A stretch of 37,056 nt of DNA, from positions 1 through 37,056 of the forward strand of contig JAIDUT010000096.1 in NCBI GenBank assembly GCA_029060065.1, read 5' to 3'. The translations under genes were made by a program, and so were the position numbers. Below the pieces are notes generated by a model, which was not told where the DNA came from, ran no database searches, and saw only the letters and a program-made list of their open reading frames with translations. Numbering within the stretch: position 1 is the first letter of the stretch; every line of letters starts with the position of its first letter. This document shows, one piece after another, positions 1 to 9,417 of the stretch. This stretch comes from Clostridia bacterium (lineage in GTDB: Bacteria > Bacillota > Clostridia > Christensenellales > UBA3700).

Positions 1-71
1 GAACCCTCGGAACGGTTTCCCGTTCACACGATTTCCAATCGTGCGCCTTCGACCACTCAGCCAACTCTCTA
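1..71 (-). tRNA. tRNA-Ser (anticodon GGA), truncated at the window edge
   Basis: Reverse complement reads AGAGAGTTGGCTGAGTGGTCGAAGGCGCACGATTGGAAATCGTGTGAACGGGAAACCGTTCCGAGGGTTC: D arm, anticodon arm CGATT-GGA-AATCG, class II variable arm and T arm. The acceptor 3' side runs off the window. Confidence 0.93.
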
Positions 72-308
72 TAAAAAATATTAAGGTACTGTGATAATAT
101 CATAATTTTTTATCTTTGGCAAGCAATTTGTAGTTAAAATGGTTAAAATTAAAATATGGGCTGATATTTTTTCTGTAAGCGGGGAATTCTCGGCAATATA
201 AGTTAGGAATGAAGGCGGATTATGCGATTAATTTGCAGGAAAATATAGAAAATTTATATAATTTTGCAAAAAATTTATACTAAAAATAAAACATTATACA
301 ATTTATGA

Positions 309-338
309 TTGCATAATTGAGATTGGCAATGTTATACT
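309..338 (+). promoter_or_regulatory. sigma-A-like promoter for the Wzz-like gene
   Basis: TTGCAT (309-314), 18-nt spacer, TATACT (333-338); start codon at 378 preceded by GGAGGG. Confidence 0.5.
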
Positions 339-377
339 ATTCTTGAATTTTAATGATTTTAAGTCTATGGAGGGACT

Positions 378-1856
378 ATGGAAGAGAATATCAACGGTGA
401 GTTGACTTTTAGAAAGATTTGGCAACAAATTAAGAAAAGCGGAGTGAGAATTATAGTTTACGCTATAGTTGCGCTTATCGTTTGTGGCGGAATTTTGGGT
501 ATTTGCGACATATTCGTAAGCCAAAGTCAATACGAAACCAGTATTACTTACTACTATTCCGGAGCTGAACTTGGCGAGGGACCATGGGGCGGACAATTCG
601 ACGTTGTGGCAGATATTACGTCTGTAAGCAACGTATCTACGGCATTGGACAAGCTGGAATACAGCGACGAAGAGAAGGACGCTTTAGTAAAGTTAGTTAT
701 AAAGAACTTGAGCGTAGTCAGCGCGGTAGACGAGAAAGTAGAAGAAACAACAGGCGCTTTATTGAGCGGAACGTATAGTTATAAAATAGTACTAGCGCAA
801 GATTCCGACATTGATAAGATTATCAAATCCAGAAACAGTTATAACAATATAGTAAGCGCAATTACTTCAAACCATATAGAAAACTTTAAGAATAAATATT
901 CCTTTAGTACGACGCTGGGCAAACTTGCAGTAATGGGAAACTATAACGCTTTCCAAAATTACAGTATCATAAAGGGAAATATCAACGTGTTCTTAGAAGA
1001 GAGCAAAATGTGTGACGAGATAGCGTCCTCATTCGTATCGACTAGCCAGAAGATGTCATTTAGTATGTTGAAAAACCGTATAGAAAACGTCTTATTGCCT
1101 AAGTTGGAGGTATACAGCGATTTCGTAGCATCCAACGGCATTGACGCTAAGAATGAGAAAGATTACGTCAACAAAATGCTTGCTGATGCGACCAGCGAAG
1201 TGACGAGAAGAGAAAAAGACGTCGAAGAATGTCTTGAAGCTCTTTCGGCGCTCACTAACGGCACTGTCGGCTCTCCAAATACCGGTACGATAATAGTCAA
1301 TCCGGCAGACCCCGAGACTTTGAACAAAGCTATAGAGGATCTTAATCTCGCCAAAGCCAAGAGAGATCTTGCCGAAGCTGAGAAGAATTTTTGGGCGAGA
1401 TGCCAAAAAGATTACGAGAGCGCGCAAAGTTTTGCAGATAGAAGCGAAGCCGAGAAAACGACTCTTATTAATTCGGCAAACGCGCTTGTGAATGAAGTTG
1501 TCAGTGAGTATAATTCATTAGTTGACAGTTACAAACTTATGATTGAAGATTACAACAACGGTTATAACGTAACCTCTCTTGTAAGAATGACATCCGTTCC
1601 TACGCAAGCGACCAATTCTCCGATTACCTTAAAAGTTGGAGTGATAATCGAATTAATGGTATTGATTGTTTCGGTAATCGTGGCAATGCTTGTGACTAGC
1701 AAGAAAGGCGCAATGAAGATTCAGAGAAAGATGGAAGAGGAACAGGATCAAGACGTCGTTTATGAAAACGTTGAACCCCAAGGCTTGCCTTCACAAGGTT
1801 TGTCAGGCCCTGTAGACGAAGTTGAAGATACGGACCCAAATCAGACCGACCTATAA
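378..1856 (+). CDS. Wzz/chain-length-determinant-like polysaccharide export protein
   Basis: 492 aa; N-terminal TM (IIVYAIVALIVCGGILGI), long predicted periplasmic/coiled-coil middle, C-terminal TM (VGVIIELMVLIVSVIVAMLV); SD GGAGGG; next to an O-antigen-ligase-like gene. Confidence 0.6.
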   Translation: MEENINGELTFRKIWQQIKKSGVRIIVYAIVALIVCGGILGICDIFVSQSQYETSITYYYSGAELGEGPWGGQFDVVADITSVSNVSTALDKLEYSDEEKDALVKLVIKNLSVVSAVDEKVEETTGALLSGTYSYKIVLAQDSDIDKIIKSRNSYNNIVSAITSNHIENFKNKYSFSTTLGKLAVMGNYNAFQNYSIIKGNINVFLEESKMCDEIASSFVSTSQKMSFSMLKNRIENVLLPKLEVYSDFVASNGIDAKNEKDYVNKMLADATSEVTRREKDVEECLEALSALTNGTVGSPNTGTIIVNPADPETLNKAIEDLNLAKAKRDLAEAEKNFWARCQKDYESAQSFADRSEAEKTTLINSANALVNEVVSEYNSLVDSYKLMIEDYNNGYNVTSLVRMTSVPTQATNSPITLKVGVIIELMVLIVSVIVAMLVTSKKGAMKIQRKMEEEQDQDVVYENVEPQGLPSQGLSGPVDEVEDTDPNQTDL

Positions 1857-1899
1857 GCCATTTGCTAGCAAAAAGAACAAAATATACAAAATTTGACAA

Positions 1900-1926
1900 A
1901 ACCCGACTGCAAGGTCGGGTTTTGTT
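1900..1926 (+). terminator. Rho-independent terminator
   Basis: AACCCGAC-tgcaag-GTCGGGTT followed by TTG TT. Confidence 0.75.
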
Positions 1927-1927
1927 A

Positions 1928-1957
1928 TTGACAAACCGTTTGTAATTAGACTAAAAT
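1928..1957 (+). promoter_or_regulatory. sigma-A-like promoter directly abutting the start codon at 1964
   Basis: TTGACA (1928-1933), 18 nt, TAAAAT (1952-1957), 6 nt, ATG. Confidence 0.65.
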
Positions 1958-1963
1958 GATAAT

Positions 1964-3388
1964 ATGATAGAAGCGGAAATTTGCTCGATAAACAAAAGGG
2001 GACAAAAACTAGAGGACTTGCAAAAAAAAGTAGCGTACGTACTTTTTTCGGGAGTAATGCTAGTATTGTTGCAAGCGTTTTTTTGTTTAGCTTTGGTGGG
2101 TAAGGTTACCAATACCGTATCCAACAACTCGCATTTTATGCACTATTCTCAAATGTATTTCACGTTTTGTTCTATGCTTCTTACGGTATTTTTAGTTGCG
2201 TACTATATCGTTAAGATATACGTAGGCATAGAGCAAAGGAAACTAAACTTGGGCAAATTTATACAAGACAATCTGATACTTTTGCCATTTGTATTTATGC
2301 TTATATGGGCGCTTATATCAACGTATAAATCCCCGTATTTTGAAAAATCGCTTTACGGCGCGGGCTATATCAACGAGGGCTATTTTACCGTCTTGCAATA
2401 CGCCGTAGTTTTTCTTTCGGCTTATGCGATACGCGACGAAATAAAGTGGTCAAAGGAAGCTATACTTTGGAGCTTTATCGTTATGGCCGGCGTAATCTGC
2501 ATTATTTTTACGGGAATAGAAATTACAAATTATAAGATACCCACGTCGCTAAAGTCGGGCGTGTTTAACAACTCGAATCACTACGGTTACTTTTTGGCAA
2601 TGTCGTCTACGGCAACTTTTGGCGCCTTGGTATATAGCAATAGAAAATGGCAAATGCTTTTGGCGCTGTTGCTTTTGCCTTTCAACGTCTTTCAACTTCT
2701 TGCCTGCAATACGCTTGGCGCAAACATAGCTTATATATGCGGAATAGCCTTTTTGATTTGTAGCGGATTGATTACCAAAAAGCTCGATTGGAAGAGGCTG
2801 TTGGTAGCGTGCGCGCTGTCGGGAGTCGTAAATTTCGTATTTGAAGTTTCCGGCAGAACCAATATGTGGTCGTCCTACGTTGAATTATTCAAAGACGTTA
2901 AGCGTATAATTTCGCCAAGCAGTGGCGGAGGAGATAGCAGTGGCGACAACAGTTCTGCGGGTACGGGACGTTTTGGACTTTGGAAGCGTACTATCGCCGT
3001 AATTAAACAGGTGCCTTGGTTTGGAAAAGGGCTGGACCTATATCACTCCAACAATATCTACGATACTTCGCTTGACGTGTCGCATAACGAATATATTACT
3101 ATGGCAAGCAACATAGGCGTGCCAGGATTTGTGATGTATTTCGGCACGATGATATGGTGGTTCGTTAGAGCGATAAGAGCGAGAAAAATTCTCACGACTT
3201 GCGACTTAATCTTGCTTGCCACTACGTTTGCTTATCTCATTTCCGCAATTTTCGGCAATTCGTTTACTTATACCTATCCTTATCTTATGATTTTCTTGGC
3301 AATGAGTATGCAAAAACCGCAATTTAGGGAATATAAGTACAAAATATTACAAGAAAGTAATTCCCTTGAAAATTTATTGAAAATCTAA
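1964..3388 (+). CDS. O-antigen ligase/polymerase-like (Wzy/WaaL family) membrane protein
   Basis: 474 aa, many TM helices; typical loop and motif context (GRFGLWKRTIAVIKQVPWFGKGLDLYHSNN...DVSHNEYITMASNIGVPGFVMYF). Confidence 0.75.
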   Translation: MIEAEICSINKRGQKLEDLQKKVAYVLFSGVMLVLLQAFFCLALVGKVTNTVSNNSHFMHYSQMYFTFCSMLLTVFLVAYYIVKIYVGIEQRKLNLGKFIQDNLILLPFVFMLIWALISTYKSPYFEKSLYGAGYINEGYFTVLQYAVVFLSAYAIRDEIKWSKEAILWSFIVMAGVICIIFTGIEITNYKIPTSLKSGVFNNSNHYGYFLAMSSTATFGALVYSNRKWQMLLALLLLPFNVFQLLACNTLGANIAYICGIAFLICSGLITKKLDWKRLLVACALSGVVNFVFEVSGRTNMWSSYVELFKDVKRIISPSSGGGDSSGDNSSAGTGRFGLWKRTIAVIKQVPWFGKGLDLYHSNNIYDTSLDVSHNEYITMASNIGVPGFVMYFGTMIWWFVRAIRARKILTTCDLILLATTFAYLISAIFGNSFTYTYPYLMIFLAMSMQKPQFREYKYKILQESNSLENLLKI

Positions 3389-3462
3389 TTGCAATTTGGC
3401 TAATATTATATTATAATTAAACTTGCTATTATATAACTAACTCGCAAAACAGGAGTTTAAGA

Positions 3463-4986
3463 ATGAAAAAAATATCCATTATATTGATAATTTGCCTTGC
3501 GGTTTGTTTGGGGGCGCTAATTACGGGTTGTAATCCTTCTTTCGGACCTGTAGGAACTACTGAATTTAAGGACAGCCCCGTTGTCAACAACGGCGGTCTT
3601 GTCGTACAGCAGGGCGGTTACATTTATTACGTCAACGGTATGGATTCTACGTCCAATATTACTAAGCCTGATGACAATGCTTTCGGTAAGGCTTCCGTCA
3701 AGGGAAGCATTATGAAGAGCAGGATAGACGAAAAGGGAAATTTGAGCGAAACGGCAGTCGTAGTTCCCAAGATGTTCTATACGTCGGCTTCTAACGGCGG
3801 ATTTTATATCTACGGAGAGTGGATTTATTATATGTCGCCAAATACCAAGACCGATAACAAATCCAACGTACTCAATACGCAATCCGTAGCTTTCCGTACT
3901 AAAATCGACGGAACCAAAACTCAAGAGATTGCCACAATCACGGCAAATTCCACGCAATATATATTTACTAAAAACGCGTTGATATATTTTGAGGACAGTA
4001 CTTTGAAGAAGGTTGGTTATACCGACTCAAAGGTAAATAAAAAATCTGAGGACATCGTAACAGGCGTTGATTCCGCTTTGTTTACTGCAAAGTCCGACGT
4101 AATATTCTACGTTAAGTCAACAGGTGCAAGCAACCGTCTAAATAACAATATGTACGCTTACGTAAACGGCGAGATAAAAGAAATCACCAGCGATACGACG
4201 TACGACGAACCAGACGGCGAATCTAGCAACGTAAATAAGTTTAAGAAGCAATACACTTTTGCGCTCTTGTCTTACGATGCAGATTCAAAGACTCTTTTCT
4301 ATACCAAGGTAGGCAACGACAACGACGCTAATAAAAAGACTTCGACGTACGCTTATACCTTTGACGAAAACTTTAATTTCGAGCCTGCAAAGGAAGTAAG
4401 ATATTCAACATCTGCGCTTACGGCATCGTCAATATATTATCTTGGCGCTGACAAAGGTATACTTTATACCGCCGACGCTACGCTTCAAATATATAAGCCT
4501 ATAAGCGAAACGGCAATTAAGGACGATACGCAGGATTACGTAACTATCAAAACAACGGGCTTGGAAATCGTAAAGATTGAGAACAACGATATATACTATA
4601 TCTTGAGCAATACGCTTTATAAAATCAACGTTGAAGAAGCCGTAGAACAAAAGTTGAGTGAGGACGCTATATCAACTTCTTGGCTTACGCGTTCGGTAAT
4701 AGGCGACTATCTTTACTATATCGACAATACCTATAACTATATGTTTAGAGTAGACCTCACCGCTTATAACTTCCAAGACCACAAAGAAGAATTCGCAAAA
4801 GGAGAAATAGTCAGCGGAACTCGCAAGGCTACGCTTACAAAGAACGACGATGACAAAATAGTTATCAAGTACGTTAGCGACGACGCGAACGAAGATGGCG
4901 TGAAGTATTATCAAATTCCAAAGTTTATGACTTCGGACGACGCGCAAAAGTACGCTGAAGCAATCTATGAAGACGAAGAAGATTAA
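3463..4986 (+). CDS. Lipoprotein, predicted beta-propeller-like (DUF5050-type) repeats
   Basis: 507 aa; lipobox LITGC; repeated 'IYYxxxxxLYKI' strands; SD AGGAG. Confidence 0.6.
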   Translation: MKKISIILIICLAVCLGALITGCNPSFGPVGTTEFKDSPVVNNGGLVVQQGGYIYYVNGMDSTSNITKPDDNAFGKASVKGSIMKSRIDEKGNLSETAVVVPKMFYTSASNGGFYIYGEWIYYMSPNTKTDNKSNVLNTQSVAFRTKIDGTKTQEIATITANSTQYIFTKNALIYFEDSTLKKVGYTDSKVNKKSEDIVTGVDSALFTAKSDVIFYVKSTGASNRLNNNMYAYVNGEIKEITSDTTYDEPDGESSNVNKFKKQYTFALLSYDADSKTLFYTKVGNDNDANKKTSTYAYTFDENFNFEPAKEVRYSTSALTASSIYYLGADKGILYTADATLQIYKPISETAIKDDTQDYVTIKTTGLEIVKIENNDIYYILSNTLYKINVEEAVEQKLSEDAISTSWLTRSVIGDYLYYIDNTYNYMFRVDLTAYNFQDHKEEFAKGEIVSGTRKATLTKNDDDKIVIKYVSDDANEDGVKYYQIPKFMTSDDAQKYAEAIYEDEED

Positions 4987-5006
4987 TAAGCAATTCTTAT
5001 AGTAAC

Positions 5007-5036
5007 AAAAAAGCAACGCCTTAGCGTTGCTTTTTT
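5007..5036. terminator. Bidirectional Rho-independent terminator between convergent genes
   Basis: AAAAAAGCAACGCcttaGCGTTGCTTTTTT. Confidence 0.85.
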
Positions 5037-5083
5037 ATTTGAAAATTATTGACAAATTTATTTGTTCAGTTCCAAACGTTGCG

Positions 5084-6115
5084 TTAAAGCGTTATCGTTA
5101 CTTTATTGAGGTTTCTCGGAGTGTCAACGTTTAGACCTTTTGCAAGTCCTATATTGAGGGCTAAGAGGCTTACGGCAGTGCCGTAAAGCACGGGGGCTTC
5201 GAACATATCCGCTTCTGGCATTACGATATCGTTGTTTGCGCAAGCAAGTACTTCTGGGATATTGCTAAATGCGGTGAGGTTGGCGCCCAAGCCCTTTATT
5301 CTTTGTGCCATTGAAATAAATTCGCCGTCAAAGTTACCTTTTGGCGCAAGCATAATTACGTTGGCATTCTCATCGAGAAGCGAAAGAGGACCGTGCATAA
5401 AGTTGGCGGAAGAATAAGAACGGTTGAAGAGATAGCAACACTCTGTCAATTTCAAAGCGCATTCGTCGCCTGTTCCCAACATTGTACCGCGTGATAGAAC
5501 AATAAAGTTATTGAGCGTATGTAAATTCTTAGCTACGCTTTCGATTGCGGGATTAAGATTGAGAATTTCTTGGATTCTGTCGGCTAAGTTGTTGTAGTCT
5601 GCATTGAAATCGCCTTTGAGAGCATTGGTTAGCATATACAGCGCAAAGAGTTCGCCGATATAGGTCTTTGTTGCGGCAACGCTCTTTTCTTCTTCTACGT
5701 CCATAAAGAGATGGAAATCGCACATCTTTGCAACGGGACTGTCTTGGTTGTTGGTGACGGCAATAGTCATAGCTCCGTTTTTGATAGCCTTTTCAGTTAC
5801 GGCTACTGTATCTTTTGACATACCGCTCTGAGATATTACTACCATACACGTATTTTTCATATCTACATCGCTGTGGTAAACCGTAGTTAACGACGGATGA
5901 TATTTACCTACGGGAATACCTGTGATAAGCGGGCATACGAATGAGAATACCGTAGAAGCATTGTCGGAAGTACCTCTTGCCATTGTTACGATATTGGTAA
6001 TGCCTTTGTCCTTGAACGCCTTATAAATTTCCGGCAAGACGGGCTTGCAGGCTTTTATTGTGCGCTTCATCATAGAAGGCTCGCTGAAAATTTCTTGTTG
6101 CATTAACGTGGTCAT
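5084..6115 (-). CDS. SIS-domain protein (GlmS isomerase-domain-like, sugar-phosphate isomerase/deaminase type)
   Basis: 343 aa; ARGTSDNA, VISQSGMSKDT, KSVAATKTYIGEL, LSRGTMLGTGDECALKLTE; no N-terminal glutaminase domain. Confidence 0.85.
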   Translation of the reverse strand: MTTLMQQEIFSEPSMMKRTIKACKPVLPEIYKAFKDKGITNIVTMARGTSDNASTVFSFVCPLITGIPVGKYHPSLTTVYHSDVDMKNTCMVVISQSGMSKDTVAVTEKAIKNGAMTIAVTNNQDSPVAKMCDFHLFMDVEEEKSVAATKTYIGELFALYMLTNALKGDFNADYNNLADRIQEILNLNPAIESVAKNLHTLNNFIVLSRGTMLGTGDECALKLTECCYLFNRSYSSANFMHGPLSLLDENANVIMLAPKGNFDGEFISMAQRIKGLGANLTAFSNIPEVLACANNDIVMPEADMFEAPVLYGTAVSLLALNIGLAKGLNVDTPRNLNKVTITL

Positions 6116-6233
6116 TATTCACCTCTCAACTTTTTGTATTTATATTCAAATTATATTTATTATAACATACTTTGGCTACTTAATCAATATATACGTTTTT
6201 ATTATACGTAATTAAAATTTAATTGTTGCAGTG

Positions 6234-7475
6234 TTAGTGCAACAAAGAATATACGAATTGTTCTGCCATACGTCCTGATTTAATGCCGTTGCGAATTGCC
6301 CAAGTAAGCGCTTTTTTGTCAAGCTGGACTTCATCCATTTCGATACCGTATCTCTGCGCAAGTTGGTGAACAATATTGAGAAATTCCTGTTGGTCGGGCG
6401 AGGGATAGTATATCGACAGACCAAAGCGAGCTACCAGAGAAAGTTTCTCGTTCTTGGTATCGGACTTGTGGAGTTCGTCCATAGGGTCTATATCGCTGTT
6501 GTCGCTGTAATGCTCTTTGATCAAGTGTCTGCGATTGGACGTAGCGTAGATAAGGACATTGTCGGGTTTGACTTCAAGACCGCCGTCGATAATTGCCTTA
6601 AAATACTTGTATTCTACCTCAAAATCGTCGAAAGAAAGGTCGTCGAGATAGAGTATATATTTGTAATTGCGACTGGCGATTTTGCTTATAAGGTCGCTTA
6701 TGTGCATAAATTGGTGTTTATACAACTCGATTACTCTCAACCCTTGCTCATAGAACTCATTTATAAGGGCTTTTATCGTAGAAGATTTACCCGTACCCAT
6801 ATCTCCGTAAAGTAAGACGTTGTTGGCTTTTTTACCGTCAAGGAAAGCCTTGGTATTTTGTAAGACGCGTTGTTTCTGCAAGTCGTATCCGACAAGGTCA
6901 TTGAGGCGCTTGGCGTCCATGCAGGTGATAGGTAAAAGTTTGGCGCGATTATTCTCATCGACGACTCTGAAGGCTTTGTTTAGTCCCAATTCTCCTACTC
7001 CGTAAATACGGTAAAATTCTTTTACAGTATCTAAAAAGGCTTGCGTAGTCTTGCTCTTTGATAAATCTAAAGCAAACTTTTCAATTTGTCCGGCGTACGG
7101 CAAAGGGGATTTTGCAAGCGTACTTTTGAAATTCTTTATTAATCCAGCGTCGTTTTCCGCCGTAGGCAAAGCAGACGGGGATAGATTAAAAATCTCCATT
7201 AGTTTGCGACAGTCTTCATATGCGAAGTTTAGCAGAGTTCCGCTTACGCTGTCTTTGCGTTCGCACGCCAAAGAAAACGCGTTTTCATTCTCTGCGATAA
7301 AGTACGCGATATAGTATTGCCAACAGTTGCCATTCACGCCGTGTTTGTCGGCAAAAGATATAAGTTTGCCTATTAGGTCATAGGCATTAAGATTGTTTTG
7401 CGGATACTGAGAAAAAGCCTCTAAAAGAGAGCCTTTAATATCGTATAGTCTTAAGTGTTTTACCAATCGTTCCAT
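6234..7475 (-). CDS. DUF815-type AAA ATPase
   Basis: 413 aa; Walker A GDMGTGKSS, Walker B YILYLDDLSFD, ATSNRRHLI; family recognised from overall motif pattern. Confidence 0.85.
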   Translation of the reverse strand: MERLVKHLRLYDIKGSLLEAFSQYPQNNLNAYDLIGKLISFADKHGVNGNCWQYYIAYFIAENENAFSLACERKDSVSGTLLNFAYEDCRKLMEIFNLSPSALPTAENDAGLIKNFKSTLAKSPLPYAGQIEKFALDLSKSKTTQAFLDTVKEFYRIYGVGELGLNKAFRVVDENNRAKLLPITCMDAKRLNDLVGYDLQKQRVLQNTKAFLDGKKANNVLLYGDMGTGKSSTIKALINEFYEQGLRVIELYKHQFMHISDLISKIASRNYKYILYLDDLSFDDFEVEYKYFKAIIDGGLEVKPDNVLIYATSNRRHLIKEHYSDNSDIDPMDELHKSDTKNEKLSLVARFGLSIYYPSPDQQEFLNIVHQLAQRYGIEMDEVQLDKKALTWAIRNGIKSGRMAEQFVYSLLH

Positions 7476-7485
7476 AGTAACTTAG

Positions 7486-7515
7486 ATTATATACCTAAAG
7501 CGCGTCGATATGCAA
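7486..7515 (-). promoter_or_regulatory. sigma-A-like promoter for the DUF815 gene
   Basis: On the minus strand: TTGCAT (7515-7510), 18 nt, TATAAT (7491-7486), 10 nt, ATG at 7475. Confidence 0.6.
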
Positions 7516-7618
7516 GATATTTGCCAAATTTTGTGTGTTGTTTAATGGAAATTATAATGGTAAAATGAAGGTACAGTAAGAGATTGCCCGACACGCGTTT
7601 GTCTGGCAGGAGGAGTTT

Positions 7619-8479
7619 ATGATAAAGAAAATAACTAAATTGACAATGGTGATGCTCCTAATAGGAACGGTATTGGCGTTTAGCGTAATAGCTTGTCAAA
7701 GCCCGTCTGCGGATACGAATAATAAGTACGGTAATTGGGAAGTCGATTGGAACGGCTATAATCCCAAACCGCCGGAGAGCGATACTCCTAGCGTGGGCGG
7801 AGGAGAGCCGGAGGAAGAACCGCCTACCGAGGATACCCCTACGGTTACTTATACGGCTATGATAAAGAGCAATACCGACGCTCTCAACGTACGTTCTACG
7901 CCGTCTACGAGCGGACAAGTTCTCGGTACCTTGGATAAAGGCGACATGGTGAGATACGAAGGCGAGAAAAACGGCTGGTATAAGACGGTATATAAAGAGC
8001 GAACGGCGTACATCTATGCGAACTACGCAAGCGTAACTTATATGCGACAGGCTTCGGATAAAGTGGAAAACGTAATCGCTGTGGGCGAAGAACTATTGGG
8101 TTATCCATACGTATGGGGAAGTCAACGCTACCATTGGGGCAACGGCGTAATAAATACCGCCTTCATTCCCGGACAATTCGACTGCTCGGCGCTAATGCAG
8201 TACATATTCTTCAAAGGCGCAGGAGTGGTTATGGATCTCAATACCCGTACGCAAGTCTTGCAAGGCGAAACTGTAGAGCGTTCTGACTTGCAAAGAGGCG
8301 ACGTAATGTTCTTTACCAATGAGAGCAGAGTAAATAACACAGGCGTGGAAAGAGTGGGACACGTGGCGTTGTATTTGGGAAATAATTACATACTTCACAC
8401 TGCTTCCGACCATGCCGTAATAGAAGAGATTAGCGCAAAGAGATGGAGTTACTACATAGTAGCGAAGCGTTTTGTGTAG
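7619..8479 (+). CDS. SH3-domain NlpC/P60 family cell-wall hydrolase, lipoprotein
   Basis: 286 aa; lipobox VIACQ; SH3 (NVRSTPSTSGQVLGTL...); NlpC/P60 catalytic FDCSALMQY and VGHVALYLG; SD AGGAGG. Confidence 0.88.
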   Translation: MIKKITKLTMVMLLIGTVLAFSVIACQSPSADTNNKYGNWEVDWNGYNPKPPESDTPSVGGGEPEEEPPTEDTPTVTYTAMIKSNTDALNVRSTPSTSGQVLGTLDKGDMVRYEGEKNGWYKTVYKERTAYIYANYASVTYMRQASDKVENVIAVGEELLGYPYVWGSQRYHWGNGVINTAFIPGQFDCSALMQYIFFKGAGVVMDLNTRTQVLQGETVERSDLQRGDVMFFTNESRVNNTGVERVGHVALYLGNNYILHTASDHAVIEEISAKRWSYYIVAKRFV

Positions 8480-8499
8480 TGCGAGCAACACAGTAATTA

Positions 8500-8642
8500 A
8501 GTTTCTCTCGGTATAAAATAAATTGCCATAATAATAATCGGCGTAGCGACCTCCAAATATTTGCTAACGCTACCGAGAGTTATCCTCCTTGTATAAGGCT
8601 ATCGACTTATGGGTAGGCTTGATACGGGGAGGATTTTTTCTA
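8500..8642 (+). ncRNA. Candidate structured intergenic RNA ending in a terminator-like hairpin; family unknown
   Basis: CTCTCGGTA...TACCGAGAG long-range stem (about 8504-8580) containing GTAGCG...CGCTAC, followed by ATCCTCCTTGTAT...ATACGGGGAGGATTTTTT. Confidence 0.4.
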
Positions 8643-8688
8643 AAATCGACGGTATATTACAATTTGATTTGGCTTATAAAAATAGTTA

Positions 8689-8717
8689 TTGCGTATTACA
8701 AATACTCGTGGTATAAT
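8689..8717 (+). promoter_or_regulatory. Promoter immediately upstream of the response regulator
   Basis: TTGCGT (8689-8694), 17 nt, TATAAT (8712-8717), 7 nt, ATG (8725). Confidence 0.65.
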
Positions 8718-8724
8718 ATTTATT

Positions 8725-9402
8725 ATGAAGTTCCTAATTATTGACGACAACAATAGAACTAACCAAAGTCTTGTCGAAATACTCGGCGAGCTTGGAAGTT
8801 GCGACAGCGCTTACGACGGCATTAAAGGTCTTTATATGGCGGAGGCCAAGGCGTACGACCTCGTTGTCATGGAATTGATATTGCCAAAGATGAGCGGATC
8901 GGAAGTGCTCAAGGAGTTAAGATTGAGGACTAATTGTCCTATTTTGATAGTTTCGGCGCTGGATTCCGTAGAAAAAAAGGTCGAGGCTTTGAAATTGGGC
9001 GCAGACGATTATATCTGCAAGCCTTTCAATAATGAAGAACTGTCGGCAAGGGCAGAGGCGTTACTTCGTCGCTATAACAACAATTTCTACAGCAAGTACG
9101 TCAACAATGATATAGAACTCGATTACAAAAGCAAAATGCTTAAAATCAAGGGGCAGTACGTCAAGCTCCCCGGCAAGACTTACGACGTTTTGGAATGTCT
9201 GATACGCAGTCGTAATACTATTGTGTCCAAAGACCAAATTTACTTCAAAATCTGGGGACTGGACAGCGAAACAGTAATTACAGTCGTAGAAGTCTATATG
9301 TCGAAGTTGAGAAAATTGCTTGCGCGTTACGAGTGCGACGGATATCTTCAGACTATAAAGAACTTTGGATATATGTGGTCTGATACTGCCACAAACCAAT
9401 AA
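8725..9402 (+). CDS. OmpR/PhoB-type winged-helix response regulator with atypical receiver (Asp to Glu at the phospho-acceptor)
   Basis: Start re-assigned from 8689 to MKFLIIDD at 8725. IDDNN acidic pair, YDLVVMELILP (Glu where Asp is expected), LIVSALD, ADDYICKPF; C-terminal wHTH (VSKDQIYFKIWG...VYMSKLRKLL). Confidence 0.9.
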   Translation: MKFLIIDDNNRTNQSLVEILGELGSCDSAYDGIKGLYMAEAKAYDLVVMELILPKMSGSEVLKELRLRTNCPILIVSALDSVEKKVEALKLGADDYICKPFNNEELSARAEALLRRYNNNFYSKYVNNDIELDYKSKMLKIKGQYVKLPGKTYDVLECLIRSRNTIVSKDQIYFKIWGLDSETVITVVEVYMSKLRKLLARYECDGYLQTIKNFGYMWSDTATNQ

Positions 9403-9417
9403 TTCTCGGAGGACGAT

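Noticed and set aside
1700-1856. BY-kinase/Wzc-type tyrosine kinase tail on the Wzz-like protein
   Set aside because: The cytoplasmic C-terminus is short and acidic, with no Walker motifs or Tyr cluster.
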